Shown here one piece after another: positions 1 through 8,820 of a stretch of DNA of 64,000 bases. Position numbers and translations under genes: made by a program. The notes below the pieces were generated by a model that saw only the letters and a list, made by a program, of their open reading frames with translations, searched no databases and was not told the DNA's origin. The stretch is from Serratia sp. Ag1 (GTDB lineage Bacteria > Pseudomonadota > Gammaproteobacteria > Enterobacterales > Enterobacteriaceae), in contig NZ_JQEI01000008.1 of the NCBI RefSeq assembly GCF_000743355.1, positions 204,857 to 268,856 on the forward strand, given 5' to 3'. Numbering within the stretch: the first letter of the stretch is position 1; every line of letters starts with the position of its first letter.

Positions 1-530
1 GTCTTGCCCTTCTCTAATTCCAGCTTTTCTCTGGCGATCTTCCGTTCTTCCTTGCGGATACTCTCAATAATCTGATAAGTCGGCACATACTTAAGACTGA
101 CCTCCAGCTTATCCATAATACCTTCCCCCCGGAAACTCAGGTACGTAATGGGGGTAATGATCAAATGATCCATGAACTCAATATTTAAAATCCGCCCCAC
201 CTGAATCAGCCGATCCGTCATATCCAGATCCGCCTCAGACGGCTTCAGACTGCCGGAAGGATGATTATGAATCGCAATCACACGCGAAGCATTCTTCATC
301 ACCGCAATCCGAAAAACATTCATCGGCTCAATATTCACAGCGCGGAACGTCCCCAGCGCCACCAGTTCGATATAGAGGATATACCCGGCCTCATTCATCC
401 CGATCATCCAGAGATGCTCCTTCTCCTGATCGATCTTATTCTCACGCAGCAGAATACGCTGCATGATGCCGTAGACATCATTCGTCCCCTCAATCGTGCG
501 CTTATCATTCTTACCGAGCCGGATTTCCAT
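1..530 (-). CDS. RadC-like JAB/MPN-domain protein, 3' end cut by window edge
   Basis: The minus frame opens with ATG at 528-530 and stays open for 176 codons to base 1, so the C-terminus is missing. It carries the RadC JAB motif: H88 and H90 (AIHNHPSG), then S-x-x-D ending at D101, as in zinc-binding JAMM folds. The N-terminal helix-hairpin-helix of chromosomal RadC (about 222 residues) is absent; instead there are about 30 other residues, and the end of the visible part is rich in Lys and Glu. Family knowledge: short RadC-like proteins are common in genomic islands and prophages and their function is unsettled. No good ribosome binding site precedes the ATG. It reads away from the tRNA genes at 1562. 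A RadC-family assignment is secure; a role in DNA repair is not shown. Confidence 0.8.
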   Translation of the reverse strand, partial: MEIRLGKNDKRTIEGTNDVYGIMQRILLRENKIDQEKEHLWMIGMNEAGYILYIELVALGTFRAVNIEPMNVFRIAVMKNASRVIAIHNHPSGSLKPSEADLDMTDRLIQVGRILNIEFMDHLIITPITYLSFRGEGIMDKLEVSLKYVPTYQIIESIRKEERKIAREKLELEKGK

Positions 531-956
531 GAATAAAGACAACCATCAATCAAAACAAGGGAGTACCAATATAGCATTCCCCCTGACCGATTGTAAGAAC
601 GCATACCGGCAGAGCAGGGGAGAGAACGAAGCATACAAAAGCTGATCGGTCGCACCGATCAATAACCCGAAACCGATCGACACAACCCATTTCACAAACT
701 GGTTACATCCCGCTATCGTGAACCGGAACCAACACCGGGAACCCCAAAGCACCAAGCCCTGCACAGACAAGGCCACCAAACGATAATTGCGGAACTGCCC
801 GGATTCAGGGCAGACACCCCAAACAGGGAGGCAAGGATGTCTCCCTGTTCCTTTTTTACCCGGCTGGCAGTAAAAATTACCCTGCAATACAATCTGCCTC
901 AACCCGCAACAAAACAGCCCATTCGTGAACCCACTTGTAGACACCGCAAAACAAGA

Positions 957-1157
957 CTAAAATAAGTCCAGTGACTCGGAACAGAGAGGAAAAACTGTTC
1001 GAATATCAGCGAGTTGAAGAAGATTAGACGGGCCTCGTTTCCCGCTCCAAATTTTCTTCCATAGTGTATTATCAATAATTATTAATTTTTCTGATGATAA
1101 ATACAGTACGCGTTCGTCTACCTCAATTTTTCCTGTCCGCTTCATCTTACTAGACAT
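957..1157 (-). CDS. Small hypothetical protein, possibly a gene remnant
   Basis: An AT-rich frame of 66 codons from ATG at 1155-1157 to a stop at 957; an in-frame TTG at 1202 would give 81 residues. The product is basic and lysine-rich with a hydrophobic stretch (KLIIIDNTLWKKIW), and I recognise no family. There is no strong ribosome binding site. It lies upstream of the RadC-like gene in the same orientation. Base composition differs from the core genes to the right. It could be a decayed or chance frame. Confidence 0.3.
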   Translation of the reverse strand: MSSKMKRTGKIEVDERVLYLSSEKLIIIDNTLWKKIWSGKRGPSNLLQLADIRTVFPLCSESLDLF

Positions 1158-1561
1158 AATCTCAAAGAAACCTTTAAGCGCTGTGACAATGATTGCTCGC
1201 AAGCTGTAAAAGGTATTACCCTAAGTATTCAACGGCAGCGAGCTCGCCCGCCAAGTAGTGATAAAGCTAGAGTTTCTATAAGTACTTTGTTGATAGTTAG
1301 CTTCCAATATATTGAATTGATTAGATTATGTTCATATGAGGCAAGTTTTGAGCAAACGATAAGGGGGCTGGGTATATTAAGCATTTTTTTGTTGCCAACC
1401 TTTTTCAATTAGTACATAATCCTGCACATCGAAAGCACGAGTGGTTAAGAAAATTTAGTGTTTTCAGAGAGATAAAGTCTAAATTTAGACGTTTATCCAA
1501 AAAAGATTTTAGCAAGGTTGGCAGATTGCGAGCTTTGAAGTGGTAAAACACACAGAATTAC
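1158..1561. other. AT-rich intergenic tract before the tRNA genes
   Basis: About 400 bases with no convincing reading frame on either strand. The promoter of the following tRNA genes must lie in or near its right end, but I see no hexamer pair I would defend. In E. coli, glyW lies directly upstream of cysT in one transcript; no tRNA-Gly sequence is visible here. The tract may be island DNA that entered the tRNA operon. Confidence 0.5.
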
Positions 1562-1635
1562 GGCGCGTTAACAAAGCGGTTATGTAGCGGATTGCAAATC
1601 CGTCTAGTCCGGTTCGACTCCGGAACGCGCCTCCA
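1562..1635 (+). tRNA. cysT: tRNA-Cys (GCA)
   Basis: A 74-base cloverleaf with acceptor stem GGCGCGT pairing with ACGCGCC, anticodon GCA at 1594-1596, T loop GTTCGACTC and encoded CCA. It matches the E. coli cysT sequence as I remember it nearly base for base. It is followed after ten bases by tRNA-Leu, as in the enterobacterial glyW-cysT-leuZ operon. Confidence 0.97.
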
Positions 1636-1645
1636 AATTCCCCGA

Positions 1646-1731
1646 GCCCGGGTGGTGAAATCGGTAGACACAAGGGATTTAAAATCCCTCGGCTTATGGC
1701 TGTGCGGGTTCAAGTCCCGCCCCGGGTACCA
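1646..1731 (+). tRNA. leuZ: tRNA-Leu (TAA)
   Basis: An 86-base class II tRNA with acceptor stem GCCCGGG/CCCGGGT, long variable arm at about 1690-1703, T arm GGTTCAAGTCC and encoded CCA. The anticodon loop at 1678-1684 is TTTAAAA, giving anticodon TAA at 1680-1682. It is cotranscribed with tRNA-Cys and followed by a strong terminator. Confidence 0.97.
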
Positions 1732-1738
1732 TCAAGAA

Positions 1739-1768
1739 AAAATAGACGCCAGAAGCGTCTATTTTTTT
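1739..1768 (+). terminator. Rho-independent terminator of the tRNA operon
   Basis: Perfect 11-bp stem (1739-1749 with 1755-1765), five-base loop, and a run of seven T at 1762-1768. It ends the tRNA-Cys/tRNA-Leu transcript. Confidence 0.9.
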
Positions 1769-1900
1769 GTCTAAAATCAGCGAGATTACTCGCTTCTACT
1801 TCAATTTCTACACCTACAATCCAACCCACATCGAGCAGCTTGTAAGTGTACATTTGAGTATATAAGCTGGTTCTATAATGCTTTGTATACTCACCACAAG

Positions 1901-3361
1901 CTAAGCGCGCCAGAACGTTCGTGAGCACAGGATGAGAATGGGGTAAATCTCCAATCTACCAAACAGCATTGCGGCACACATCAGCCATTTTGCAGGGGAA
2001 CTCAAGGTTCCAAAGCCAGCAGCGGTTTCTCCAAATCCTAAACCCATATTGTTAATACAGGCCGCGACAGTGGCGAAAGAAGTCATGAGATCATAACCCA
2101 TCAGGTTTAACGCCCAGATAAAGAAACAGCTGAAAAAGATGTAGAGAAAAAAGAAACTCCACACTGAGCGCAAGACGCGGTCTTGGATGGGCGTATTCCC
2201 TACCTTGATGGTGTAAACCGCGTTAGGATGCAACATCTGCTGGAGTTCACGCCGGCTTTGTTTATACATGATCAGGAAACGTAGTGCCTTTATCCCGCCA
2301 CAGGTAGAACCTACGCAACCGCCAAAAAAACTGGAGGCGAGCAGCATTATCACCGTGTGGGAGGGCAACTGGGCATAATCTGCGGTGGCCAGCCCGTTAT
2401 CGGTCATCATCGAACTGGTAAGCAGGAATCCATGAACGAAAGCATCTTTTACGCCGTACATTTTTGAACTGAAGAGCTGGGTACATACCAACACCATAAC
2501 GATGCTTAGCGCCAACAAAAAGAAGCGTAACTCATGGTTTCTATATAAAGGTTTCAGGCTGCGGCGCTGAGCGGCGACAAAATAAAGCGTGAAGTTAATG
2601 GCTGCAAGGATGGAGAAAATACCGCCAACCATCTCGACGCCGGCGCTTTCATAAAAACCCAGGCTCTCGTTGCGTGTAGAAAATCCCCCGAGCGAAACTG
2701 TTGAAAGAGCATGGCATAAGGCGTCGAACCACGGCATGCCTGCTAGACGAAACGCCAGAAGGCAAAGTAACCCAAGCAGCATATAGGTTGACCATAGACT
2801 TTTGGCCGTATCGGTTAAGCGCGGGGTTAAACGTTCTTCTTTGAATGGGCCGGGCATTTCAGATTGGTATAGTTTGGTGCCCCCGATGCCCAAGAGCGGT
2901 AGTATCGCAACTGCCAGCACAATCACGCCCAAGCCACCAATAAAGTTAAGTTGAGCGCGATAATAGAGAACAGATTTTGGGACATCGCTGATATCATTCA
3001 GTACCGAAGCCCCGGTCGTGGTGATACCAGAGACGCCTTCAAATATGGCGTCTGTCAGGCTGATATTGAGAGTGTTATCCAGCCAAAGCGGGAGCGCGCT
3101 GATAAGAGAGAAAAATAGCCAAAATAATACGATGATCAGAAAACCATCTTGAGTACGCAGTTGCACCTTTTTTTGGCGCGAGGCCTGCCAACAGATCCCA
3201 CCCAATAAGCTGGCGATAATCAATGTGTAAAAAAACGAAAACAGGCTGCTTTCTTTGTAAATCAGAGCTACTAACATCGGTGGGAACATGGAAAGGCTAT
3301 AAAGCAGAACCAGAAAACTGCAAAGGTTGATAACGACTAACGTTTGATTTTTATTGACCAT
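1901..3361 (-). CDS. TrkH/TrkG-family potassium uptake membrane protein
   Basis: The 486-residue length is that of E. coli TrkH (483) and TrkG (485). This is the ion-translocating subunit of Trk potassium uptake, an inner-membrane protein of the SKT superfamily that works with the NAD(H)-binding regulator TrkA. Four pore loops are visible: SGITTTGAS near residue 115, VSLGGFSTRN near 225, GSTCGGIK near 350 and NNMGLGFGE near 455; membrane helices fill the rest. Start is ATG at 3359-3361. In E. coli trkH lies elsewhere (near fadB) and trkG in a prophage, so this is probably a second copy rather than the housekeeping trkH. No trkA is adjacent. The start region is divergent from the small gene at 3645. 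Confidence 0.88.
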   Translation of the reverse strand: MVNKNQTLVVINLCSFLVLLYSLSMFPPMLVALIYKESSLFSFFYTLIIASLLGGICWQASRQKKVQLRTQDGFLIIVLFWLFFSLISALPLWLDNTLNISLTDAIFEGVSGITTTGASVLNDISDVPKSVLYYRAQLNFIGGLGVIVLAVAILPLLGIGGTKLYQSEMPGPFKEERLTPRLTDTAKSLWSTYMLLGLLCLLAFRLAGMPWFDALCHALSTVSLGGFSTRNESLGFYESAGVEMVGGIFSILAAINFTLYFVAAQRRSLKPLYRNHELRFFLLALSIVMVLVCTQLFSSKMYGVKDAFVHGFLLTSSMMTDNGLATADYAQLPSHTVIMLLASSFFGGCVGSTCGGIKALRFLIMYKQSRRELQQMLHPNAVYTIKVGNTPIQDRVLRSVWSFFFLYIFFSCFFIWALNLMGYDLMTSFATVAACINNMGLGFGETAAGFGTLSSPAKWLMCAAMLFGRLEIYPILILCSRTFWRA

Positions 3362-3644
3362 ATTTTTATACAGATCGCGTCAGGGTAATCGGTTACCTTG
3401 GGTGAATTTTCCTATAAAGGATAAAACAAGTAGCACGAAACTGTAAGATTTTTATGTCAAATCTGTCTTCTATCCTGGCAGAGCTTGGTTGCAACTTAAT
3501 GGGTAAGCGCTGGAGAAAGCGACGTTCAATTTATAGCAAAGAGAATGGGGTATTCTTGAAAGCACTTGTTCCACAGCTATCAGGTTTCCATCTTTTGCTA
3601 AACTGTAAGTAAGCAGGTGTGCTACTCGGCAGCAGGAGGTCTAG

Positions 3645-3944
3645 ATGTCTGAATCCGAACTATTTCAGGCGTTGTTGCAACGCGTTGCTGTTTTAGAGGC
3701 CAGAGAGCAATCCCTAACCGCCGCTTCCAATGCCTATCAGGCCATCATCACGACTATTCTGGGGAATCTGGATAAGTCTACTCGCGACAATATTATTGCA
3801 ATGATCGATCAAGCGCATGAAATTGCTTATGTGCGTGCTGCGCATTACTGTGACGAACCGAAAAAGCGCAAAATCAAACAGGCCGATGATGTTGCCCAAC
3901 GCATGTTCATGGTTGCCCAAGGGAAAGCTTCACAGTTGCGGTGA
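3645..3944 (+). CDS. Small helical protein, possible IraP-type anti-adaptor
   Basis: A 99-residue protein with an excellent ribosome binding site (AGGAGG at 3634-3639, eight bases before ATG). The first 60 residues look like a coiled coil followed by a second helix. The segment from RVAVLEAR through TTILGNLD to MIDQAHE has the length and pattern of E. coli IraP (86 residues), which protects the stress sigma factor RpoS by blocking the adaptor RssB. The basic tail PKKRKIK is not in IraP. The similarity is remembered and weak, so the function is tentative; that this is a real gene is likely. It stands alone, divergent from the TrkH gene. Confidence 0.6.
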   Translation: MSESELFQALLQRVAVLEAREQSLTAASNAYQAIITTILGNLDKSTRDNIIAMIDQAHEIAYVRAAHYCDEPKKRKIKQADDVAQRMFMVAQGKASQLR

Positions 3945-4069
3945 GCCAGAGAGATATAACAATTTATGGAGGATAATATCGTAATTGATCTATCTCGTTA
4001 AATGACCCTTGTGTTAGCGTGGGCAGATATGGGTAGTAGTAATAATGTGCTTATGCATAAGGTATTGAG

Positions 4070-4573
4070 ATGGACACGATCAAAAGTATCTTGATAAAAG
4101 AAATCGAGCAGATCAACCAGCAAGAGCGGCGTGATGGCAAACCGCGATTCAACAGTGAGTTTGCGCGCGACCACCGTTATCTGTGTCTTGCCATGTTTGC
4201 AGGCTATTTGGCCGTAGTGGCTGTGATGTATCCAGTGCCTTACATGGGGTTATTGGCATTTTGGGGATTCACGGCTTTTGTGTTGTTCATGTTCGCAATG
4301 TTGCTGATTGAGATTAAACCCGTTTATCGTTTCGAAGATATTGGCGTGTTGGATTTACGCGTTTGTTACTACGGTGAGTGGTACTTTACCCGCGCATTGT
4401 CGCCGCAGACAGTGCAAGAGTTGCTTAATGAACCCTCAATCAGCGCGGCGTTAAAAGCGCGAATGCAGGAGATCATTGCCAACAAGGGCGAAATCGATTT
4501 TTACGACGTCTATGATCTGGCGTATACAAAAATGCCGGATAACTCATCCACCAGGCTGGCTGCGCTGAATTGA
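4070..4573 (+). CDS. ylaC: YlaC-family inner membrane protein
   Basis: 167 residues against 156 in E. coli YlaC. Shared landmarks are the N-terminal ERRDGKPRF (ERDNKPRF-like), two adjacent membrane helices at about 42-82, then YRFEDIGVLDLRVCYYGEWY and the soluble tail with GEIDFYDVYDLA. The function of the family is unknown. The start is ATG at 4070; only a modest Shine-Dalgarno (GGTATTGAG) is seen. It is followed after 59 bases by a 43-residue gene on the same strand and may share its terminator. Confidence 0.88.
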   Translation: MDTIKSILIKEIEQINQQERRDGKPRFNSEFARDHRYLCLAMFAGYLAVVAVMYPVPYMGLLAFWGFTAFVLFMFAMLLIEIKPVYRFEDIGVLDLRVCYYGEWYFTRALSPQTVQELLNEPSISAALKARMQEIIANKGEIDFYDVYDLAYTKMPDNSSTRLAALN

Positions 4574-4632
4574 AGGAGGGGCGCATGTCGCTTATAATCT
4601 CCCTTTGAAACAGGTTAGCTTGAGGAATTACG

Positions 4633-4764
4633 ATGAGTGATGATATTTTCGATTTTGATATTGATGCCGAATTAGCAAAAGCTGAAGAAAAAGCGGCTCA
4701 AAAAGCCAAAGAGGTCCCTGAAATCCTTGAGGATGAGGCGGATTGCGAAGGTTGCAAAATCTAA
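4633..4764 (+). CDS. 43-residue acidic protein with C-terminal CxxC
   Basis: A small gene with a proper Shine-Dalgarno (AGGA at 4623-4626, seven bases before ATG) and a strong terminator 20 bases after its TAA. The product starts MSDDIFDFDIDAELAKAEEK, is rich in Asp, Glu, Ala and Lys (a likely single helix), and ends DCEGCKI, so it could bind a metal or form a disulfide through C-x-x-C. I recognise no family. The codon pattern, ribosome site and terminator argue for a genuine expressed small protein. Confidence 0.6.
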   Translation: MSDDIFDFDIDAELAKAEEKAAQKAKEVPEILEDEADCEGCKI

Positions 4765-4783
4765 TCGTGACTCCAATAAAAAG

Positions 4784-4804
4784 AACCGCTGCGGCGGTTT
4801 TTTT
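4784..4804 (+). terminator. Rho-independent terminator after the 43-residue gene
   Basis: Stem AACCGC (4784-4789) with GCGGTT (4794-4799), four-base loop, and T run to 4804, preceded by an A-rich stretch. Confidence 0.8.
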
Positions 4805-4959
4805 ACATCTGTGCAACGTTGGTTGAGTCGCAAGGGCTTAAAAAGAAGCCCGCAGTTTAGGGCGGGCATAACACTTGAGTATGAGGGCGATTTATTGTTT
4901 TTCTTAATACAGGCTAAGCATACGCTTAACCTGTATCTGATGGTGTAGTTGCATTGTAA

Positions 4960-5032
4960 CAAAATTATTATCGTGTTCTTGCATTAAGCTCGACGACCAG
5001 CCCAACGTTAACCTTGAAGTATGATCGGTATA
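4960..5032. repeat. Degenerate ERIC-like element
   Basis: The right part (5009-5032) reads CTTGAAGTATGAtcGGTATA and is preceded by CAGCCcAACG, the typical right end of enterobacterial ERIC elements. The left part (AAAATTATTATCGTGTTCTTGC) resembles the left end loosely. The central palindrome is missing. Compare the better-preserved copy at 54752-54859. Position between two convergent transcription units fits the family. Confidence 0.4.
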
Positions 5033-5062
5033 TCAATCACTTGACTAGCGCCGGAGTAGTGG

Positions 5063-6784
5063 CTAATCGGTAATGATTTTGACACCTATCTTACTGATTT
5101 TATTTGCTTCCATCTCCGCAATCGTCCAGGTCAAACCATCCCACTCAATCTGGTCACCCAAAACGGCTTCGCCGCCAATCAATTCAGTAACAAATTGACC
5201 GAGTGTCTGCTGGCTATCGATACCTTCCTGCAGATTAAGGCCATAAAGCTCTGAAATATCGCTCAGGCGAGCATCGGATTGCAAAATAAAATCGCCGAAA
5301 AAGCGCTCATCCTGTGTGATGGCAGGTGCCTGACTGAATAATCTGCCGAGGGTAGGGAGATCGTGCTCATGGCCGATAACACACAAAATGTCACCTTCAA
5401 GCAGGCAGGTGCTACCACTTGGATGTAATAATTCTTTACCACGGAACAGGGCGGCAATGTGGGTCCCAGGTGGCATTTTGAGCTCACGCAATGCGGCACC
5501 AACGCACCAATTCTCTGATGTCAGTTGATAGATAAATTGTTCCCATTGGTTTTCTGGATGGACGTCCAAACCAACGCGAGAGATAGGTGTCGGTGCTGGT
5601 GGAACCACCACTTTGGCTTTTCTGGCAGCGAAAGAGAGTGTTGTACCTTGCAATAGCAGTGAAACCAGTACCACAAAGAAAGCCACATTGAAGAACAGGT
5701 GAGCGTTCGGCAACCCTGCCATCATAGGGAATACGGCTAAGATCACCGGTACTGCGCCCCGTAAGCCAACCCAGGAGATAAATACCCGTTCGCGCAGGGT
5801 AAAGTTGCGAAACGGTAACAAACCGAGAAAGACCGAGAGCGGGCGTGCAAACAGGATCATCCACAGCGAAAGCAACAGCGCCGGGATTGCAATAGGCAAC
5901 AGATCGTGTGGATTAAGCAGCAGCCCCAAAACCAGGAACATCCCGATCTGGCTGAGCCAAGCCAAGCCATCGAAGGTTTGCACAATACCATGACGGTTGC
6001 GGATAGGGCGGTTACCCAGCAGCAATCCGCACATATAAACCGCCAGAATACCGCTCCCGTCCAGGGCTGTGGTTAAGGCAAATATCAGAATACCGCCACT
6101 GACTGCGAGCAGAGGGTATAGCCCTTCAGCCAGTTTGATGTGGTTGATCAGTGTCAGCAACAGCCAACCGCCGCCGAAACCTAAAATGATCCCCACGCCA
6201 AACTGCTGCAGCAGGTGCACAAGGAACATCCAGCTTAATGAGGTTTCCCCTGCGGCAATCATGGCGATCAGCGTAACGGTCAAAAACATGGCCATAGGAT
6301 CGTTACTGCCGGACTCAATCTCCAGGGTTGCACTGACACGCTCGTTCAACCCTTTACCACCAAGCAGGGAAAACACGGCGGCAGCATCGGTAGAACCGAT
6401 AATAGCACCGATCAATAACCCCTGAATCAGATCGAGGTTAAACAGCCAGGCAGCAGCCATTCCGGTCAAGCCTGCAGTGATCACTACGCCGACGGTGGCT
6501 AATGACAAGGCTGGCCATAAAGCAACACGGAATGAACTGACTCGCGTACGCATCCCCCCGTCAAGCAGGATCACGGCAAGCGCCAGGTTACTGACCAGAT
6601 AAGCGGCGGGATAGTTGTCAAAAGCGATTCCCCCCGGGCCATCTACACCAGCCAGCATGCCGATTGCCAGAAAGATCACCAGAATTGGAATGCCTAAACG
6701 TGAGGAGAAAGAACTGAGGAAAATACTTGCTCCCACCAACACGGCACCGATGATGAACAAGTTATTGATCGTGCTGGCATCCAA
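5063..6784 (-). CDS. cvrA: K+/H+ antiporter CvrA (NhaP2/YcgO)
   Basis: 573 residues (E. coli CvrA 578). The N-terminal 385 residues are a CPA1-type cation/proton exchanger with twelve or so membrane helices; the ion-site region [14 protein letters not shown] followed by [11 protein letters not shown], near residues 130-165, is characteristic. Residues about 400-480 form a TrkA-C/RCK-C ligand-sensing domain ([25 protein letters not shown]), and 490-573 a CorC/HlyC-like domain. Family role: potassium efflux in exchange for protons, used for volume and pH control in low-osmolarity media. Start ATG at 6782-6784. Standing alone, it ends toward the small gene at 4633, with an ERIC-like remnant between. 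Confidence 0.93.
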   Translation of the reverse strand: MDASTINNLFIIGAVLVGASIFLSSFSSRLGIPILVIFLAIGMLAGVDGPGGIAFDNYPAAYLVSNLALAVILLDGGMRTRVSSFRVALWPALSLATVGVVITAGLTGMAAAWLFNLDLIQGLLIGAIIGSTDAAAVFSLLGGKGLNERVSATLEIESGSNDPMAMFLTVTLIAMIAAGETSLSWMFLVHLLQQFGVGIILGFGGGWLLLTLINHIKLAEGLYPLLAVSGGILIFALTTALDGSGILAVYMCGLLLGNRPIRNRHGIVQTFDGLAWLSQIGMFLVLGLLLNPHDLLPIAIPALLLSLWMILFARPLSVFLGLLPFRNFTLRERVFISWVGLRGAVPVILAVFPMMAGLPNAHLFFNVAFFVVLVSLLLQGTTLSFAARKAKVVVPPAPTPISRVGLDVHPENQWEQFIYQLTSENWCVGAALRELKMPPGTHIAALFRGKELLHPSGSTCLLEGDILCVIGHEHDLPTLGRLFSQAPAITQDERFFGDFILQSDARLSDISELYGLNLQEGIDSQQTLGQFVTELIGGEAVLGDQIEWDGLTWTIAEMEANKISKIGVKIITD

Positions 6785-7152
6785 AATAATGAGCTCCTAT
6801 GGGCTAAATGAAAGGAAGGGGCATCAGAGCATGATACCTATGCATAATAATAGCCTGTTTTTCTGGTAAAACGCCAAGGCTGATTGCGAAAAGAATTGAG
6901 CTATTATTGCTATTTCAGGAACGATTTACAGGAAAATGCGGCAAAAGGATATCATTTCTACTTTTTATCTCTATGAATCAGTAAATTGATAGCAGGCATT
7001 GATAATAAAACCTGACTAGGGCTGAGGTGGCTACAGGGGGCAACTATTTTGTTGTCCATTTTGCGACGATGATTGTCCGTTAAGCGGGCGCAGGCCAGGT
7101 TCAGGCAGGAAATAATGGCAGGGTACAGCCATTTTTCTTGAGGAGAATCCAG
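6785..7152. promoter_or_regulatory. Divergent intergenic region cvrA / leuA-type gene
   Basis: About 370 bases holding the promoters of cvrA (leftward) and of the isopropylmalate synthase gene (rightward). No reading frame is supported. Near 7040-7058 there is a short interrupted inverted repeat, GGCAAC with GTTGTC(C), which could be an operator for the neighbouring AraC-type regulator; this is conjecture. The ribosome binding site of the next gene is AGGAGA at 7139-7144. Confidence 0.4.
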
Positions 7153-8820
7153 ATGTTAACTAACCCAGCAACCAAGTATCGCCCATTTCCAGCGATAGAC
7201 TTGCCTGGCCGCCAGTGGCCCAGCCGCACCCAGCAATCGGCTCCCCGTTGGTGCTCCAGTGATTTGCGTGATGGCAATCAGGCTCTGGCCGATCCCATGG
7301 ACAATACCCGTAAGCATCAATTTTATCAGTTACTGTTGGAGTGTGGGTTCAAAGAGATCGAAGTGGCTTTCCCTTCGGCCTCACAAACCGATTTCGATTT
7401 TGTTCGCAGCCTGATTGAACAACGGCTGATACCTGATGATGTCACAATTCAAGTGCTGACTCAGGCGAGAGACGAATTGATCGACCGCACTTTGGAGGCT
7501 TTGCGCGGCGCTCCGCGTGCAATCGTGCATCTGTACAATGCGACTGCACCCATGTTCCGTGACATTGTGTTCAAACAGGATAAGGCGGCTACCGTGGCTT
7601 TGGCGGTCAATGGCACACGCCGCATTCGTCAATGGTGTGAACAGCACACCGAAACTGATTGGACCTTTGAATATTCACCGGAAACCTTCAGCGCGACTGA
7701 ACTGGAGTTTGCGCTGGAGATTTGTGAAGCGGTGGCCGATGTCTGGCAACCCTGTTCACAGCGCCCCATGATTATCAACCTGCCAGCTACGGTGGAAATG
7801 AGCACGCCGAATATCTACGCCGATCAGATAGAGTGGTTTTGCCGCCATTTCAGCCAGCGTTCGCAGGTATGTATCAGTGTACATCCACACAACGATCGCG
7901 GCACCGGTGTTGCCTGTGCTGAATTGGCAATGCTGGCTGGGGCCGATCGGGTAGAGGGTTGCCTGTTTGGCAATGGGGAACGGACGGGCAATGTGGATCT
8001 GGTGACGCTGGCGCTGAATCTGTATACCCAAGGTATCGCGCCAAAACTGGATTTCAGTCGCCTGAAACAGGTGGTTGAAGTGGTTGAACAGTGTAATCAA
8101 CTGCCTGTGCATCCACGTCATCCCTATGCTGGTGAATTGGTCTTTACAGCGTTCTCCGGTTCGCATCAGGATGCGATTAAAAAAGGTTTTGCAGCGCAGC
8201 AATTGCGCCAGGATAGCGTGTGGCAGGTGCCCTATTTGCCGCTGGATCCGGCGGATGTCGGCTGTAATTATGAAGCGGTGATCCGTGTTAACAGCCAGTC
8301 AGGCAAGAGCGGAGCCGCCTGGTTACTGGAACAGAATCACGGATTGGTGTTGCCACGTGGGTTGCAGATTGATTTCAGCAAAGTGGTGCAGCTTGCCACC
8401 GATGCAAGTGGCAAGGAAATGACCAGTGCGCAGATCTGGCGTCTGTTCCGTAACAGCTATGGTTTGGTAGAAACGCCACCGTTGCAGCTGCTCAGCTATC
8501 ACACGCATAGCCAGGGAGATCATGATTACAGTTTTAATGCGCTGGTAAACCTGAATGGTGAGCAATTACAGCTACAGGGGGTAGGTAATGGACTGCTTTC
8601 TAGCGCGGTGGATGCTTTATGCCAACGTTTTGGCTTGGAACTGGCCATCGACGATTACCACGAACATACATTAGGACACCAGAGCCACAGCCGAGCTGTC
8701 ACCTACATTCGCTGTACTCTGGCAAAGGGTGAAGCTACCTATGGTGTCGGGATCGACGTTGATTCTGCCCGCGCCTCGCTGCAGGCGTTATTCAACGTTG
8801 CTGGTTGCTATTTGAAATAA
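7153..8820 (+). CDS. leuA: 2-isopropylmalate synthase, long (type 2) form
   Basis: Catalyses condensation of 2-ketoisovalerate with acetyl-CoA, the first committed step of leucine synthesis. At 555 residues it matches the type 2 LeuA family known from actinobacteria and many proteobacteria, not the 523-residue enzyme of the enterobacterial leuABCD operon. The metal/substrate motif SSDLRDGNQ is at about 35-43, the metal motif HPHNDRGTG near 244-252 and GCLFGNGERTGNVD near 270. The C-terminal third, from about 430, is the leucine-sensing regulatory domain. I chose ATG 7153 because AGGAGA sits at 7139-7144; the TTG at 7138 has no such site. No leuB, leuC or leuD is adjacent, so this is probably a second, separately controlled enzyme. 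Its last 29 bases overlap the convergent AraC-type gene. Confidence 0.92.
   Translation: MLTNPATKYRPFPAIDLPGRQWPSRTQQSAPRWCSSDLRDGNQALADPMDNTRKHQFYQLLLECGFKEIEVAFPSASQTDFDFVRSLIEQRLIPDDVTIQVLTQARDELIDRTLEALRGAPRAIVHLYNATAPMFRDIVFKQDKAATVALAVNGTRRIRQWCEQHTETDWTFEYSPETFSATELEFALEICEAVADVWQPCSQRPMIINLPATVEMSTPNIYADQIEWFCRHFSQRSQVCISVHPHNDRGTGVACAELAMLAGADRVEGCLFGNGERTGNVDLVTLALNLYTQGIAPKLDFSRLKQVVEVVEQCNQLPVHPRHPYAGELVFTAFSGSHQDAIKKGFAAQQLRQDSVWQVPYLPLDPADVGCNYEAVIRVNSQSGKSGAAWLLEQNHGLVLPRGLQIDFSKVVQLATDASGKEMTSAQIWRLFRNSYGLVETPPLQLLSYHTHSQGDHDYSFNALVNLNGEQLQLQGVGNGLLSSAVDALCQRFGLELAIDDYHEHTLGHQSHSRAVTYIRCTLAKGEATYGVGIDVDSARASLQALFNVAGCYLK

Noticed and set aside
1393..1525. Inverted words TTGCCAACCT and AGGTTGGCA about 110 bases apart
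   Set aside because: Short, widely spaced and without context; expected by chance in AT-rich DNA.
4727..4948. 73-codon plus frame overlapping the 43-residue gene
   Set aside because: It runs through the terminator hairpin at 4784 and overlaps a better-supported gene in another frame.
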